The notes: generated from the sequence alone by a model not told the origin. A DNA stretch of 64,000 nt from Mycobacterium sp. 1164966.3 (GCF_001665395.1 NZ_LZSG01000064.1:62001-126000), one strand, 5' to 3'. Shown: positions 8,088 to 17,396, counted from the first letter of the stretch. Made by a program: numbers and translations.

Positions 8088-8735
8088 ATGACAACCAGTG
8101 AGAGACGGCCATACCACCACGGGCAGCTCGAGCGCGCCGCGGTTGACGGCGCCGTGCAGGAAGTCGAAACGGTCGGCGTCGCCGCAGTGAGCATGCGGCG
8201 CATCGCGCGCCGGGCCGGCGTGTCCCACGCCGCACTCGCCTACCAATTCGGCGACAAGACCGGAATCTTCACGGCCGTAGCCGCCGAAGGATTTCGGCTT
8301 GCCTCCGAGATGATCGGCCCCACCGCGACTGGGCCGGATGGGTTTTTGCGCGGCGGCCAAACCTACATCGCGTTCGCGCTGACTCACCGCGGCTACTTCG
8401 AGGTGATGTTTCGCCCCTACCTATATCGCGGCGACGACGCGAGCTTGATGGCAGCGAGAGACGAAGCCTTCGGCATCCTCTACGGGAGTGCGCGCGCCAG
8501 TCTGACCGCACACCGGTCGGCAGCGGTGTCCGACGACGACGTCCGCGGGCTGGTACTGGCGGGCTGGTCTCTCAGCCATGGGTTCGCCACGCTCGCGCTG
8601 ACCGCCAACCTTGCCGAACAACTCAATGCCGACACTGAAGACCTTGCCGCGCAGATTACCCAGGGCGTCATCACCCTTGGAGAAATAGCGCAACGCCGGC
8701 ATGCGCCCGATGCCTCAGATAGCCAGCGCGCGTAG
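8088..8735 (+). CDS. TetR family transcriptional regulator
   Basis: The protein is 215 residues from ATG 8088; the frame is open further upstream but overlaps the monooxygenase. The helix-turn-helix is at about residues 10-57 (RPYHHGQLERAAVDGAVQEVETVGVAAVSMRRIARRAGVSHAALAYQFGDKTGIFTAVA). The YHHGQL start and the C-terminal domain (GQTYIAFALTHRGYFEVMFRP) are those of the TetR group carrying the WHG domain. The ATG is 9 bases behind TATGGT, so translation may be leaderless. It is the probable repressor of the divergent monooxygenase/F420 reductase pair. Confidence 0.9.
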   Translation: MTTSERRPYHHGQLERAAVDGAVQEVETVGVAAVSMRRIARRAGVSHAALAYQFGDKTGIFTAVAAEGFRLASEMIGPTATGPDGFLRGGQTYIAFALTHRGYFEVMFRPYLYRGDDASLMAARDEAFGILYGSARASLTAHRSAAVSDDDVRGLVLAGWSLSHGFATLALTANLAEQLNADTEDLAAQITQGVITLGEIAQRRHAPDASDSQRA

Positions 8736-8779
8736 CGATCTCGACAGCAGAAGCCGGTGGGTGACCGGCGGTTGAGTTC

Positions 8780-9376
8780 CTAATGCGACGCTCGTCGTCG
8801 GAGAAACCAGCGGGACAGCTCGATAATCCCTGCCAAGGTCAACGCCACGGCAAAAGACGTCGCGAACGCGGCGACGGTGTTGTCGGCGAATGCTCGGCCG
8901 CCGACGAAACCGATCATCGTGTTGACAATCGCCCACAGGATGGCCCCGACCGCGTCGAACGCCAGGAACTGACGATAGGGAAAGTCCAGTACCCCGCACG
9001 CGATAGTCATCGCCGTGCGACCGCCTGGAACGAAGCGCGCCGCGACCACGAGGGATCCTCCATGACGGTCCAATTCCCGATGCGCCCATTCCAGGCCGCG
9101 TTTGCCTTTCTCGCCGCGAGTGATCCAGCGGTGGGCCCAGCCCTCGGCAGATCGACCGATCCAGTAAGCGATGTTGTCACCGAGGAACCCACCCACCGCC
9201 CCCATGGTGATCACCCACCCGAGCAACATCGCGCCGTTTGCAGCGAGGATTCCTGCCGTTATGAGCGTGGTCTCGCCGGGCAGCACGGGAAATATGCCGT
9301 CGAACGTACAGAAGCCCAGAATCAGCGGATACGCCCACCATGAGTGACCGAGCGCGTCCAACAACCAGTCGAACAC
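8780..9376 (-). CDS. DedA family membrane protein
   Basis: This 198-residue membrane protein has FPVLPGETTLITAGILAANGAM, then GGFLGDNIAYWIGR, then RHGGSLVVAARFVPGGRTAMTIACGVLDFPYRQFLAFDAVGAILWA. These are the conserved DedA/SNARE-associated segments, including the F-x-R-[FP]-x-P-G-x-R signature. DedA proteins are flippase-like and have been linked to undecaprenyl-phosphate or phospholipid recycling and proton-motive-force homeostasis. Which lipid this member handles is unknown. It follows the TerC-like gene on the same strand with 36 bases between, so the two may be co-transcribed. Confidence 0.9.
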   Translation of the reverse strand: MFDWLLDALGHSWWAYPLILGFCTFDGIFPVLPGETTLITAGILAANGAMLLGWVITMGAVGGFLGDNIAYWIGRSAEGWAHRWITRGEKGKRGLEWAHRELDRHGGSLVVAARFVPGGRTAMTIACGVLDFPYRQFLAFDAVGAILWAIVNTMIGFVGGRAFADNTVAAFATSFAVALTLAGIIELSRWFLRRRASH

Positions 9377-9412
9377 TCTATGCCCCGAGCCGCGCCGGAA
9401 GAATATTCGCGT

Positions 9413-10642
9413 TCAGGCGGTCAGCCCCTTTCGAATGAAAGGTTCGGCCTGACCGCGGTCGACGGCTTCATCGTGGTTGGTGGCGGCGCGGTCGAGCAAT
9501 GCCATTAGGGCCGGCTCGTCACGGACCATCTGGCGATACTTCGGGCCGAGCGCAAGTATCTGATCCCGCTCGTTGAGCAGTAGCCCGAAGATGCGCTCGC
9601 GTTCGGCGTCGCTATGGGTGTATTCCGAGTCGAGGTAGGCCATGGCGTGACGTCGGGCGTTGGCGATCGCCGTCTGGGCTTTGCCCTTACGGCTGAGCAG
9701 CGACGCGGCCACCGTGACAGCGAGCACGCCGATGATCACTAGCAGCGACAGGCTCGTATTGATCTCGCCGACGTCAATCGGTTTGCCGCTATTGACAAAT
9801 GGGACGTTGTTCTTGTGCAGCGCATGTAGGACCAATTTCACTCCGATGAAACCGAGGATCGCCGACAACCCGTAGGAGAGGTAGATGAGCCGGTCGAGCA
9901 GGCCATCGACGAGAAAGTAGAGCTGCCTCAGACCCAGTAGCGAGAACGCGGTCGCGGTGAAGACGATGTAGACCTCTTCGGTGAGTCCGAAAATCGCCGG
10001 GACCGAGTCGAGCGCGAAGAGGATGTCAGTGCCGCCGATGGCGACCATCACCAACAACATCGGCGTCATCGCCCGACGGCCGTCGACCGTCGTGAACAGT
10101 TTGTCGCCGTCGTAGTGCTCGGTAGTGCGAATAACCTTCTTCGCTATTCGGATGATGAAGTTGTCGGCCCCCTGGGGATCATCACCATCCCACGTCTTGA
10201 GCATGCGGCCGCCAGTGAACAGCAGGACCAAACCGAAGAAATAAAAGATCCAGGCGAATGTGTTTATCAACGCGGCGCCGAGAAAGATGAAACCGGTGCG
10301 GGCGATCAGGGCGAAGACGATGCCGAACAGCAATACCTTTTGCTGATCCTCGCGGGGCACCCGGAAACTTGCCACGATCACCAAAAAGACGAACAGATTG
10401 TCGACTGACAGAGCCTTTTCGGTGACGTAGCCCGCAAAGTACTGCGATCCGGCCTCCGACCCGCTATGCAAAAACAAACCGGCGCCGAACATGATCGCGA
10501 CGCCGACGTAGGCGGTCGACCAGACTGCAGCCTCACGCAGCGTCGGGACGTGCGGCTTGCGGACGTGGAACACGAAGTCGAAGGCCAAAAGTCCGGCGAT
10601 GCCCAAGATCGTCACGCCCCATACCCACGTCGGGACAGTCAT
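9413..10642 (-). CDS. TerC/Alx family membrane protein
   Basis: This 409-residue integral membrane protein has a TerC domain at about residues 65-290. FAGYVTEKALSVDNLFVFLVI and MVAIGGTDILFALDSVPAIFGLT carry the conserved acidic residues of the family, which has been tied to manganese export and, for TerC proper, tellurite resistance. A hydrophilic helical C-terminus of about 85 residues (residues 325-409) contains many charged residues. The family size is usually 330-400. Neighbours give no metal clue, and no Mn riboswitch is seen upstream. The 131-base gap upstream contains no clear gene. Confidence 0.88.
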   Translation of the reverse strand: MTVPTWVWGVTILGIAGLLAFDFVFHVRKPHVPTLREAAVWSTAYVGVAIMFGAGLFLHSGSEAGSQYFAGYVTEKALSVDNLFVFLVIVASFRVPREDQQKVLLFGIVFALIARTGFIFLGAALINTFAWIFYFFGLVLLFTGGRMLKTWDGDDPQGADNFIIRIAKKVIRTTEHYDGDKLFTTVDGRRAMTPMLLVMVAIGGTDILFALDSVPAIFGLTEEVYIVFTATAFSLLGLRQLYFLVDGLLDRLIYLSYGLSAILGFIGVKLVLHALHKNNVPFVNSGKPIDVGEINTSLSLLVIIGVLAVTVAASLLSRKGKAQTAIANARRHAMAYLDSEYTHSDAERERIFGLLLNERDQILALGPKYRQMVRDEPALMALLDRAATNHDEAVDRGQAEPFIRKGLTA

Positions 10643-10773
10643 GCGCTTCCCCGTCTGATCCTTTTCAAAACTGGCGCGTCGGCCGAGTTGCCGAGCTGAC
10701 CTTCGCCAACCACGATGCCACAGTGATCATCGACGACGTCGGTCAGCACTTCGGGAGGCGACGCTAATAGGTC

Positions 10774-11163
10774 TCAGGTCTTTTCGGCGTTCAGCGCCAG
10801 TGCGGAACGGATGAGCGTCATGAATGCCTCTTCATCGATCTGGTCGCCCTCCTGGAAATCGATGGCGCGTCTGGTGTTCCCATCGAGGCTGGCATTGAAG
10901 AGACCCGCGGGGTCGTCCAGCGAAGCGCCCTTCGCGAAGGTGATTTTCACGACCTTCTTGTAACTCTCACCGGTGCAGATCATCCCGTCGTGATACCACA
11001 CCGGGACTCCTCGCCACTTCCAGTCCTCCACCACGTCGGGGTCCGCCCGCTTGATCAATTCCCTTATGCGAGACAGCATTTGGCCCCGCCAGTCGCCAAG
11101 TTCTTTGATCCTGGCGTCTATCAACTCGGACGGAGAAGCTTTTTGCTTGTCGCCTTTGGTCAC
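10774..11163 (-). CDS. DUF1801 domain protein
   Basis: The protein is 129 residues from GTG 11163 (VTKGDKQKASPSELIDARI). The DUF1801 core is WRGQMLSRIRELIKRADPDVVEDWKWRGVPVWYHDGMICTGESYKKVVKITFAKG, followed by NTRRAIDFQEGDQIDEEAF. The frame is open upstream, but those codons overlap the hchA 3' end. It lies 20 bases behind hchA and is probably in the same transcript. Function is unknown for the family; this subgroup resembles the frataxin-like YdhG proteins. Confidence 0.82.
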   Translation of the reverse strand: MTKGDKQKASPSELIDARIKELGDWRGQMLSRIRELIKRADPDVVEDWKWRGVPVWYHDGMICTGESYKKVVKITFAKGASLDDPAGLFNASLDGNTRRAIDFQEGDQIDEEAFMTLIRSALALNAEKT

Positions 11164-11183
11164 TTGATCGTCGCTTTCGGTGG

Positions 11184-12062
11184 TTAGGCTGTCCCGACAT
11201 TCTCCAATAGCGCGTCGGCCGCAAGTCGGCCGAGTGCATTGGATGCCAGCGGACTGTCGCCGGTGAGCAATTTGCGGTCCTGGTGGGTCTTGCCGGTCAT
11301 GTCGTCGTTGAGGACCGTCAATCCTTGTTTGCCTAAGAGATCGGCGACCAGCCACTGCAAATGACCTGGAAGGTAACCGATCTCGATATTCGGTCCCTGG
11401 TCCAGCGCGTCGGGGAACACACAGACCTCGTATCCCTTGAAGGGCGACTCTTGCTCACCCAGCGAAGCGGCGAGCAACGCTGCCGGTCCGTGACACAGCG
11501 TGATGATGAGCTTGTCGTTCGACAACGCCCAACGCAGCGTCTGCCCCACCGATTGACTGGCCGGCAGCCCCACCACGGCCCCGTGCCCACCCGGGATGAA
11601 GACGGCGATGTAGTCGGAATTCGCGCCGAGCTCGTTGGCGACGACATCGGAAAGCTTCTTGGGCTGCTTCAGTTTTGGTTTCAGTGCGTCGTAAGTTGCC
11701 AGAACTGCCTCGTCCTCGCGTGGCATGGCCCAGAGTTCCAGCTTGGCTGGATAGCCGGCGATCGTCGCGACGTCCACGTCGAAACCCATCTCCATGATGT
11801 GGTGCAACGGAAGCAGCATCTCGACCGGATGGTTGCCGGTCGAGAACATCTTGCCGTTTTGCAACAAGACATAGCGCTCCTCGGTCGCGATCATCAGCAC
11901 CTTCCACTTACCTGCGGTGTAGGCGCCCTTGTGCTGCACTCCATCAAAATCGGTCTTCGGCGATGTGTACTGACTCAATGAATACGGGGACGGGAAGAAC
12001 GCGTTGTCTTCGGCGTCGTCGGGGGTGGGGTCCTTGCTCAGCTTGTCTGCGTCGTTCGTCAT
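11184..12062 (-). CDS. hchA: Hsp31-type chaperone/glyoxalase III (HchA)
   Basis: This 292-residue protein of the DJ-1/PfpI superfamily matches E. coli HchA in length and layout. An N-terminal extension precedes KVLMIATEERYVLLQNGKMFSTGNHPVEMLLPLHHIMEMGFDVDVAT. Further on are the nucleophile elbow IITLCHGPAALLAA with the catalytic cysteine (about residue 190) and the acidic residue in GNHPVEM. Hsp31 is a holding chaperone that also converts methylglyoxal to lactate without cofactors. In this genome it is followed by a DUF1801 gene, perhaps as a stress operon. The frame begins at ATG 12062 and the length fits. Confidence 0.9.
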   Translation of the reverse strand: MTNDADKLSKDPTPDDAEDNAFFPSPYSLSQYTSPKTDFDGVQHKGAYTAGKWKVLMIATEERYVLLQNGKMFSTGNHPVEMLLPLHHIMEMGFDVDVATIAGYPAKLELWAMPREDEAVLATYDALKPKLKQPKKLSDVVANELGANSDYIAVFIPGGHGAVVGLPASQSVGQTLRWALSNDKLIITLCHGPAALLAASLGEQESPFKGYEVCVFPDALDQGPNIEIGYLPGHLQWLVADLLGKQGLTVLNDDMTGKTHQDRKLLTGDSPLASNALGRLAADALLENVGTA

Positions 12063-12126
12063 GCGGTGACGGCTGCCCTGAAGGCAGGCCCGGTAAACCC
12101 GATGACCGGTTTCCGAGCCCGCGGGT

Positions 12127-13146
12127 TCACGGAATGGTGATCGCGATCTTGCCGACGTGTTCCCCCCCGCGCATCACGCGCAGCGCCTCGTCGAGATCTT
12201 CCCAGTCGAAGACGTTGCTGATGTGGGGCTTAATACCCGCCGTGGCCATCACCTCGCACAGTTCGCGATGGGTCCGCACACTGCCGACAGTGATGCCGAT
12301 GATGCGGAGATTGTTCAACATTACTTCGGTACCTGCGATTGGCGTCATGTCGAATCCACTGAGCACGCCGATCACCGCGATAGTGCCTCCCATCCGCGCC
12401 GAGTGCAGCGACCGCGCCAAGGTATCGGGGCCGCCGAGGTCGACGACGAGATCCGCTCCACGGCCGCTGGTGATCCGCCTGACCTCCACATCCCACTCCG
12501 GATTGGTGCGGTAGTTGACGAGATGCGTTGCGCCCAAACCCGATCCGATGCTGAGCTTGTGGTCCGAGGACGACGTCAAGATCGTGGTGGCGCCCAGTGT
12601 TCGGGCCAACTGAACCGCAAACAGCGACACTCCGCCGGTGCCCTGCGTTACCACCACATCGCCTTCGCGAATGCCGGCTTCCTTCAGGGCGCTCCACGCC
12701 GTCACGCCCGCGCATGGAATCGTCGCGGCTTCGACGTCGCTGAGGTGGTCGGGAGTGCGGACCAGGCCGTCGGCGTCTACGACTCGATATTGCTGCAGCC
12801 AACCGTCGCAGGTATCGCCGGGCAGCTCCCGCTTTGCCTCTGGCGTGGGCGGCCCGTCGCGCCAGGAGGGGTGAAACGCTCCCATGACACGCTGCCCGAT
12901 TTGCAGGTCATCGACCTCCGGACCGGCGGCCACCACCACACCCGCCCCGTCGCTCATCGGGACCCGCGGCCACGGCCCCGGCAGAAGGCCCATCAGATTG
13001 ATGTTGTCGTGGAAGTTCAGGCTCGAGGCGTTGACCTTCACCAGCACCTGCCCGCGACCAAGCTCCGCCACCGGCCTTTCCATGGCCACCGGAGGCGCGC
13101 CAGCTTCGGTCATGACCATGGCCTGCTGACGGTCCGGGATATTCAT
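12127..13146 (-). CDS. Medium-chain dehydrogenase/quinone oxidoreductase-like protein
   Basis: This 339-residue protein has a GroES-like N-terminal domain (LVKVNASSLNFHDNINLMG, MSDGAGVVVAAGPEVDDLQIGQRVMG) and a Rossmann domain with GDVVVTQGTGGVSLFAVQLARTLGA (AxxGxVG-like region). NFHD and the absence of the structural-zinc cysteine lobe point to the zinc-free or weakly zinc-binding alcohol dehydrogenase/quinone oxidoreductase branch. The substrate cannot be read from sequence. It follows the TPR gene by 51 bases on the same strand and precedes hchA by 64. Confidence 0.85.
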   Translation of the reverse strand: MNIPDRQQAMVMTEAGAPPVAMERPVAELGRGQVLVKVNASSLNFHDNINLMGLLPGPWPRVPMSDGAGVVVAAGPEVDDLQIGQRVMGAFHPSWRDGPPTPEAKRELPGDTCDGWLQQYRVVDADGLVRTPDHLSDVEAATIPCAGVTAWSALKEAGIREGDVVVTQGTGGVSLFAVQLARTLGATTILTSSSDHKLSIGSGLGATHLVNYRTNPEWDVEVRRITSGRGADLVVDLGGPDTLARSLHSARMGGTIAVIGVLSGFDMTPIAGTEVMLNNLRIIGITVGSVRTHRELCEVMATAGIKPHISNVFDWEDLDEALRVMRGGEHVGKIAITIP

Positions 13147-13197
13147 GCGAAACCTGCCTTCTCACCTACTAGCTGCCAATTTTGTTGACCTGGTGCC

Positions 13198-14871
13198 TTA
13201 TTCATCACAGCACCCCATGACGTCGAGTCGGCATGCGCACGAGGCACGAATCGGCACATCGGCTTGTGCGGCGGCAAGCTCGAGTTCTATGCCGACGACA
13301 GCGGCCTCCGCGGTACGGCCAAGCCGCTGCAGACATTCGTGATAGCCGTGCAGGCTCCACACGTTCCTGGGGTGCTGGCACGGCCTGGCTAACAGCGGGT
13401 CCAAACCCAGATCGGCGGCATACACGGCAGCCGCCTCTTCGATGTGGCCTTGTTCTAGCAGCAATGCGCCATACGCGTGGCGCGTTGGCTGCATCCAGCC
13501 CCATGGCTCGTCGTAGGGCAGCGCATCGTCGAGGTCGACCGCGTGCCTCAGATGCCTGAACGCCTCGTCGAAATCACCTGCACGGTAGGCGATCTCGCCG
13601 TCCAACATGGCAGCGGCCACGGCCAGGATGTCTCGGCTGGTGTTGTTGAACATGTACCGGGAGTCCGGAACTCGGTCATATGCCTGGCTGAACGCCGCGC
13701 GCTCGGCGCGTGCCTGCGCGAGTTGCCCGGTGGCCGCCAGCGCGACCCCGCGTCCGTAATGCATCGTCGCGGCGGTGGTGCAGTACAGGCGGCGGTCATC
13801 GGGCAAAGGTTGCGCGATCAGCTCATCCCAGCGCCCGAACCGCACCAGCACATGGGTCCGCAACGGAACGAACGCCTCGAGCCAATCGGCCATTGGCGGG
13901 GATTCAACTGACAGCAGTTCGGTTGTGAGCTGGCCGGCGAGCTCATCGGCCGCCTCCAACGCGATCTGCGACTGTCCTTGAAACATTGCCGAATACACGA
14001 CGAAGTGCAGATCGTGCGCCCGGTAGAGGGAGTAGAAGTTCAATGGGCCCTCCCGGCTCACAAAGCGCCGGTCCGCCTGCACCGCAGCAATATTCGCTAC
14101 CACCGAGCGGTGGTAGTCGCCGCACAGCACGTCAATATGGCTGGGCATGTGCTGCAGATGGCCGGCGTCGGGAACCAAGTCGCGCAATAGGTCGGCGGCC
14201 GGCTTTGCCTTCTCCGGGGTCGAGGACATCTCCATGGTGTGCAAATACAGGTGCAATATTCCCGGGTGCTCGCGACCCTCCGGTCCGTCGAGCGCATCCT
14301 CGAGGATCCGCTTGGCCTCGACCACCCGGGAGCCGGGGGCCGGCTCACCGGTCCGGGTGTCCCACAGCGCCCATGCCGTCACATTGACCAGCGCGTCGGC
14401 GGCCAGCGTTTGCACGTCGATGTCTTTCGGATACGCCGCGGCAAGCGCGGTCATTGCGTCGGCGTAGGCAACCAGACCGGACTGCAGGGCATCCGTATCG
14501 TTCGGGTCGTCGGTAGGAAACCGGGCCTGGAGCGCGGTGATGAGCTCTCGTTCGGCGGGGCTGGCCCGGCCCCGCGCGGCGAGGCGGAGTTCCCTGCGCG
14601 CGCGGGCGAGTGACGCGCTCAGGTCAATCGGGTCGAAAGCCTCCCACGCCTTGTTGTAGTTGGGGCCAACCGAATACGCGATTCCCCACCGTGCAATGGC
14701 CAAATCCTGGTCGAGTTCCAGGACCCGCTCGAAGCAACGGATCGCCTCTTCGTGGTTGAACGCATAGGCCCACACCATTCCGCGGTCGAACCAGGTTTGC
14801 GCTTGCGCGGAAGAGGTGTCGATCGGCCGGTGGTAGGCACCGAGATCGAAGTACTGCTCGTCGGCAGTCAT
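13198..14871 (-). CDS. Tetratricopeptide repeat protein with conserved histidine motifs
   Basis: This 557-residue protein has TPR-like helical pairs at the N-terminus (AQTWFDRGMVWAYAFNHEEAIRCFERVLELDQDLAIARWGIAYSVG) and C-terminus (MLDGEIAYRAGDFDEAFRHLRHAVDLDD, ALLLEQGHIEEAAAVYAADL). The middle contains HPGILHLYLHTMEMS and GHLQHMPSHIDVLCGDYH, a dense cluster of histidines with acidic residues that could bind metal. The C-terminus ends in a cysteine-rich SCACRLDVMGCCDE. Homologous proteins occur in many actinobacteria and proteobacteria without known function. It is cytoplasmic by prediction, with no signal peptide. Confidence 0.75.
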   Translation of the reverse strand: MTADEQYFDLGAYHRPIDTSSAQAQTWFDRGMVWAYAFNHEEAIRCFERVLELDQDLAIARWGIAYSVGPNYNKAWEAFDPIDLSASLARARRELRLAARGRASPAERELITALQARFPTDDPNDTDALQSGLVAYADAMTALAAAYPKDIDVQTLAADALVNVTAWALWDTRTGEPAPGSRVVEAKRILEDALDGPEGREHPGILHLYLHTMEMSSTPEKAKPAADLLRDLVPDAGHLQHMPSHIDVLCGDYHRSVVANIAAVQADRRFVSREGPLNFYSLYRAHDLHFVVYSAMFQGQSQIALEAADELAGQLTTELLSVESPPMADWLEAFVPLRTHVLVRFGRWDELIAQPLPDDRRLYCTTAATMHYGRGVALAATGQLAQARAERAAFSQAYDRVPDSRYMFNNTSRDILAVAAAMLDGEIAYRAGDFDEAFRHLRHAVDLDDALPYDEPWGWMQPTRHAYGALLLEQGHIEEAAAVYAADLGLDPLLARPCQHPRNVWSLHGYHECLQRLGRTAEAAVVGIELELAAAQADVPIRASCACRLDVMGCCDE

Positions 14872-14883
14872 GTATGCACACTA

Positions 14884-16151
14884 CTAAGGGTGCGGCGAGC
14901 CGCTGCTTCGTTGGTGACTGAGCCTGTTTCGCCGCACCTGGTTGAACGGCACACCGCGGTCGGCGGCGTATTCGCGCGGAAGGTTCAAGACCCGCTCGGC
15001 GATCACGTTGCGCGCCATCTCGGTGGTGCCGCCGCCGATGCTGGCAATCTGGCGTCCCATATAGCGAGTGCCGACATCGAGCAGCTGCGCCTCATCGTCG
15101 ACGACGGCCGCTGAGCCGGCCACCTCCAGCGCGGCATCGGTTTCGACGTCGTGAACCGCAGCCATGTACAACCGGATTATTGATCCGGCGGCAGGTGGCA
15201 GTGCCCCGCTCGCTACGGCGTGGTAAACGTGCTCGCTGAGCTGCCCGTGTACGGCGCGGTGGACCAGGGCCCGGCCGACCAGATCCCGGACGTGTTCGCT
15301 TTCGTCCCGGTCGGCACTGCGGGCGACCGACATCAGGTCGATCGAAACATCCTGCGCCTCAGCAATTCCGGGACCGCTGGTGTACTCCGAGCCGTCGCCC
15401 ATGGTGCGGCGCTCGTGATACAGCTGCCGCGACGCGACCTCCCACCCTTTGCCAGGTTCCCCTATCACGGCATCGTCACCGACGTCGACGTCGTCAAAAA
15501 ATTCTTCGCAGAACTCAATCGAGCCGTTGACCTGCCGAATGCGATTGATCGTTAGTCCCGGATGTCGAAGCGGCACAAGGAACATCGTCAACCCGTCGTG
15601 TTTCGGGACGGCCCAGTCGGTGCGGGCCAGGCACAGGCCGTAGTCCGCGGCGAACGCCCAAGTGCTCCATGTCTTGGCGCCGTTGATTATCCAGCGTCCG
15701 TCTCGGCGGTCGGCACGGCACGGGTGATCACACCGGCGAGGTCCGAGCCACCGCTGGGTTCCGACAACAGCTGCACCAGCACTTCGTCGCCACGCAGCGC
15801 GGCCCTGATGTGACGGCGCTTCTGCTCTTCGCTGCCCATGTCGAGGATCGTCGCGCAGCAGATGGCGAACGACGGAACGTTGAGAATGAGCGGCGTCTCG
15901 TAATCGAGAGATTCGGCGTCAAAGGCCTTCTTGTACTCGTAACCCAAGCCAAGCCCGCCGTACTCGCGCGGAAAGCAGATTCCGGCGAATCCCCCGTCCC
16001 AGAGGATTCGCTGCAGTTCTCGGGCGCGCGCCCAGGTGTCTTCTCCGTCGCGCGTGCGAATCGCCGGATTATCGGGATCCAGCCGCGGCAGGTTTGCCGC
16101 CAACCAGGACCTGGCGCGGCCGCGGAATTCCTCGACCGACTCAAGCGCCAC
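14884..16151 (-). pseudogene. Acyl-CoA dehydrogenase broken by a 5-bp tandem duplication
   Basis: From GTG 16151 the reading runs through EEFRGRARSWLAANLP to LLSEPSGGSDLAGVITRAV, then goes out of frame to a stop. The homologous protein resumes in another frame as RRDGRWIINGAKTWSTWAF, then LTMFLVPLRHPGLTINRIRQVNG, and ends with IASIGGGTTEMARNVIAERVLNLPRE. On the plus strand GGCAC is duplicated at 15712-15721, exactly where the frame breaks. Removing five bases gives a continuous 420-residue acyl-CoA dehydrogenase of normal length. The family oxidises acyl-CoA or steroid-derived CoA thioesters with FAD. Either the gene is inactivated or the assembly has an error; a split pair of functional genes is unlikely. 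Confidence 0.85.
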
Positions 16152-16194
16152 GTCGCCCGATTCCTGTGCACGTCATCGCCGATGGCCTCCCGCG

Positions 16195-16220
16195 GATTGC
16201 TGGGCGATCGCCCAGCAATC
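16195..16220. promoter_or_regulatory. Perfect 26-bp palindrome between divergent genes
   Basis: GATTGCTGGGCGA is followed directly by its exact complement with no spacer. The centre (16207/16208) lies 56 bases before the acyl-CoA dehydrogenase start and about 77 before the SDR start. The size and position fit a dimeric regulator's operator. No regulator gene is adjacent. Confidence 0.6.
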
Positions 16221-16283
16221 GTCTAAGACTGTACCGGACGGGGCGGCAGACCGCGCGTGGATGGTTTACAGTTTTTGAGTGAA

Positions 16284-17396
16284 ATGTCACGCCCGCCCGG
16301 TATCGGCATGAACGCCGCCACGGTCCTGGTCACCGGGGCGTTCGGACAGATCGGCCGACGGTGCACCCGGATATTGCTGGACAGGGGACGAACCGTCATC
16401 GCGACGGACCTGCGTACCGACGACACAGCCGCGGTCGAGAAGAAGCTGTCCGGGCACCCTGGAAGCCTGATTCCGGCCTACATCGACCTGCGGGATCCAG
16501 CAGCAGTGCATGAGCTGATCCTGACCCATCGGCCCGACGCCATCGTCCACCTCGCCGCGATCGTGTCGCCCCCGTCATACCGCAATCCCGGGCTGGCCCG
16601 AAGCGTGAATGTGGGTGGCACCGAGAACCTGTTGGCAGCGGCCTCGTCGCTGCCCGACTCACCACTATTCGTGATGGCGTCCAGCGCCGCGGTGTATGGG
16701 TCGCGCAATCCCTACCGCTATCCGGACCGGATCACGCCCGACACGCCCGTGGACCCCATCGATCAGTACGGAGAGGACAAAGTGCTGGCGGAGGCCGCCG
16801 TCCGCGCCAGCGGTCTACCGTACGCGCTGCTGCGGCTTGGCGGGGTCATGTCGCCCGACGCCCACTTCAACGGCGACTATCTGCTGCTGGTGCGGGCTAC
16901 GCCCGGTGACAACCGCATGCACATGGTGGATTCGCGCGATGCCGCGCTGGCATTCGCCAATGCCGTCGACCGCGGCGCCAGCATCGCCGGCAAAGTACTG
17001 CTCATCGGCGGCAACGAATCGTACGTGAAGCTGTATCGCGACCTCGAGGACGACATCATGGCCGCCGTCGGCCTAGGCCGCCTCGGCCCCTCGGCCAGCC
17101 TGCCCGGCGATCCGACGGATGACCGCGGCTGGGCTTTCACCGGGTGGTTCGACACCACCGAATCGCATGCGCTGCTCGACTTCCAGCAGCACGACTGGGA
17201 ACAGTCCGTGGCGTGGCTGGCCGAATCGCAGGGCCGCTTGCGGGTAGTCTTGCGGGTCCTGGGCCCGGTCTTGCGCCCCGCGATGCGTGCGGTCCTGAGC
17301 GTGCAGCGCCGCGCCGAGCGACGCGGTCCGTATGCCGACCCGTGGACGCTGATCGCGAAGAAGTATGGCGCCGCGGCGCTGGCCGGCCCGGACTGA
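16284..17396 (+). CDS. NAD-dependent epimerase/extended SDR
   Basis: The protein is 370 residues from ATG 16284; GTG 16257 and ATG 16308 are alternative starts and no strong ribosome site decides. The extended-SDR motif VLVTGAFGQIGRRCTRILLDRG lies near residue 15, DAIVHLAAIVSPPS follows, and the catalytic Y-x3-K appears as YGEDK. A C-terminal basic helix-rich tail (VQRRAERRGPYADPW) is unusual for nucleotide-sugar epimerases. Mycobacterial relatives include 3-beta-hydroxysteroid dehydrogenase-like and epimerase-like proteins. The product is probably a reductase or epimerase with NAD(P). Confidence 0.82.
   Translation: MSRPPGIGMNAATVLVTGAFGQIGRRCTRILLDRGRTVIATDLRTDDTAAVEKKLSGHPGSLIPAYIDLRDPAAVHELILTHRPDAIVHLAAIVSPPSYRNPGLARSVNVGGTENLLAAASSLPDSPLFVMASSAAVYGSRNPYRYPDRITPDTPVDPIDQYGEDKVLAEAAVRASGLPYALLRLGGVMSPDAHFNGDYLLLVRATPGDNRMHMVDSRDAALAFANAVDRGASIAGKVLLIGGNESYVKLYRDLEDDIMAAVGLGRLGPSASLPGDPTDDRGWAFTGWFDTTESHALLDFQQHDWEQSVAWLAESQGRLRVVLRVLGPVLRPAMRAVLSVQRRAERRGPYADPWTLIAKKYGAAALAGPD

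Noticed and set aside
12157..13188. 343-residue open frame on the plus strand
   Set aside because: It is antisense to the medium-chain dehydrogenase, whose motifs are clear.
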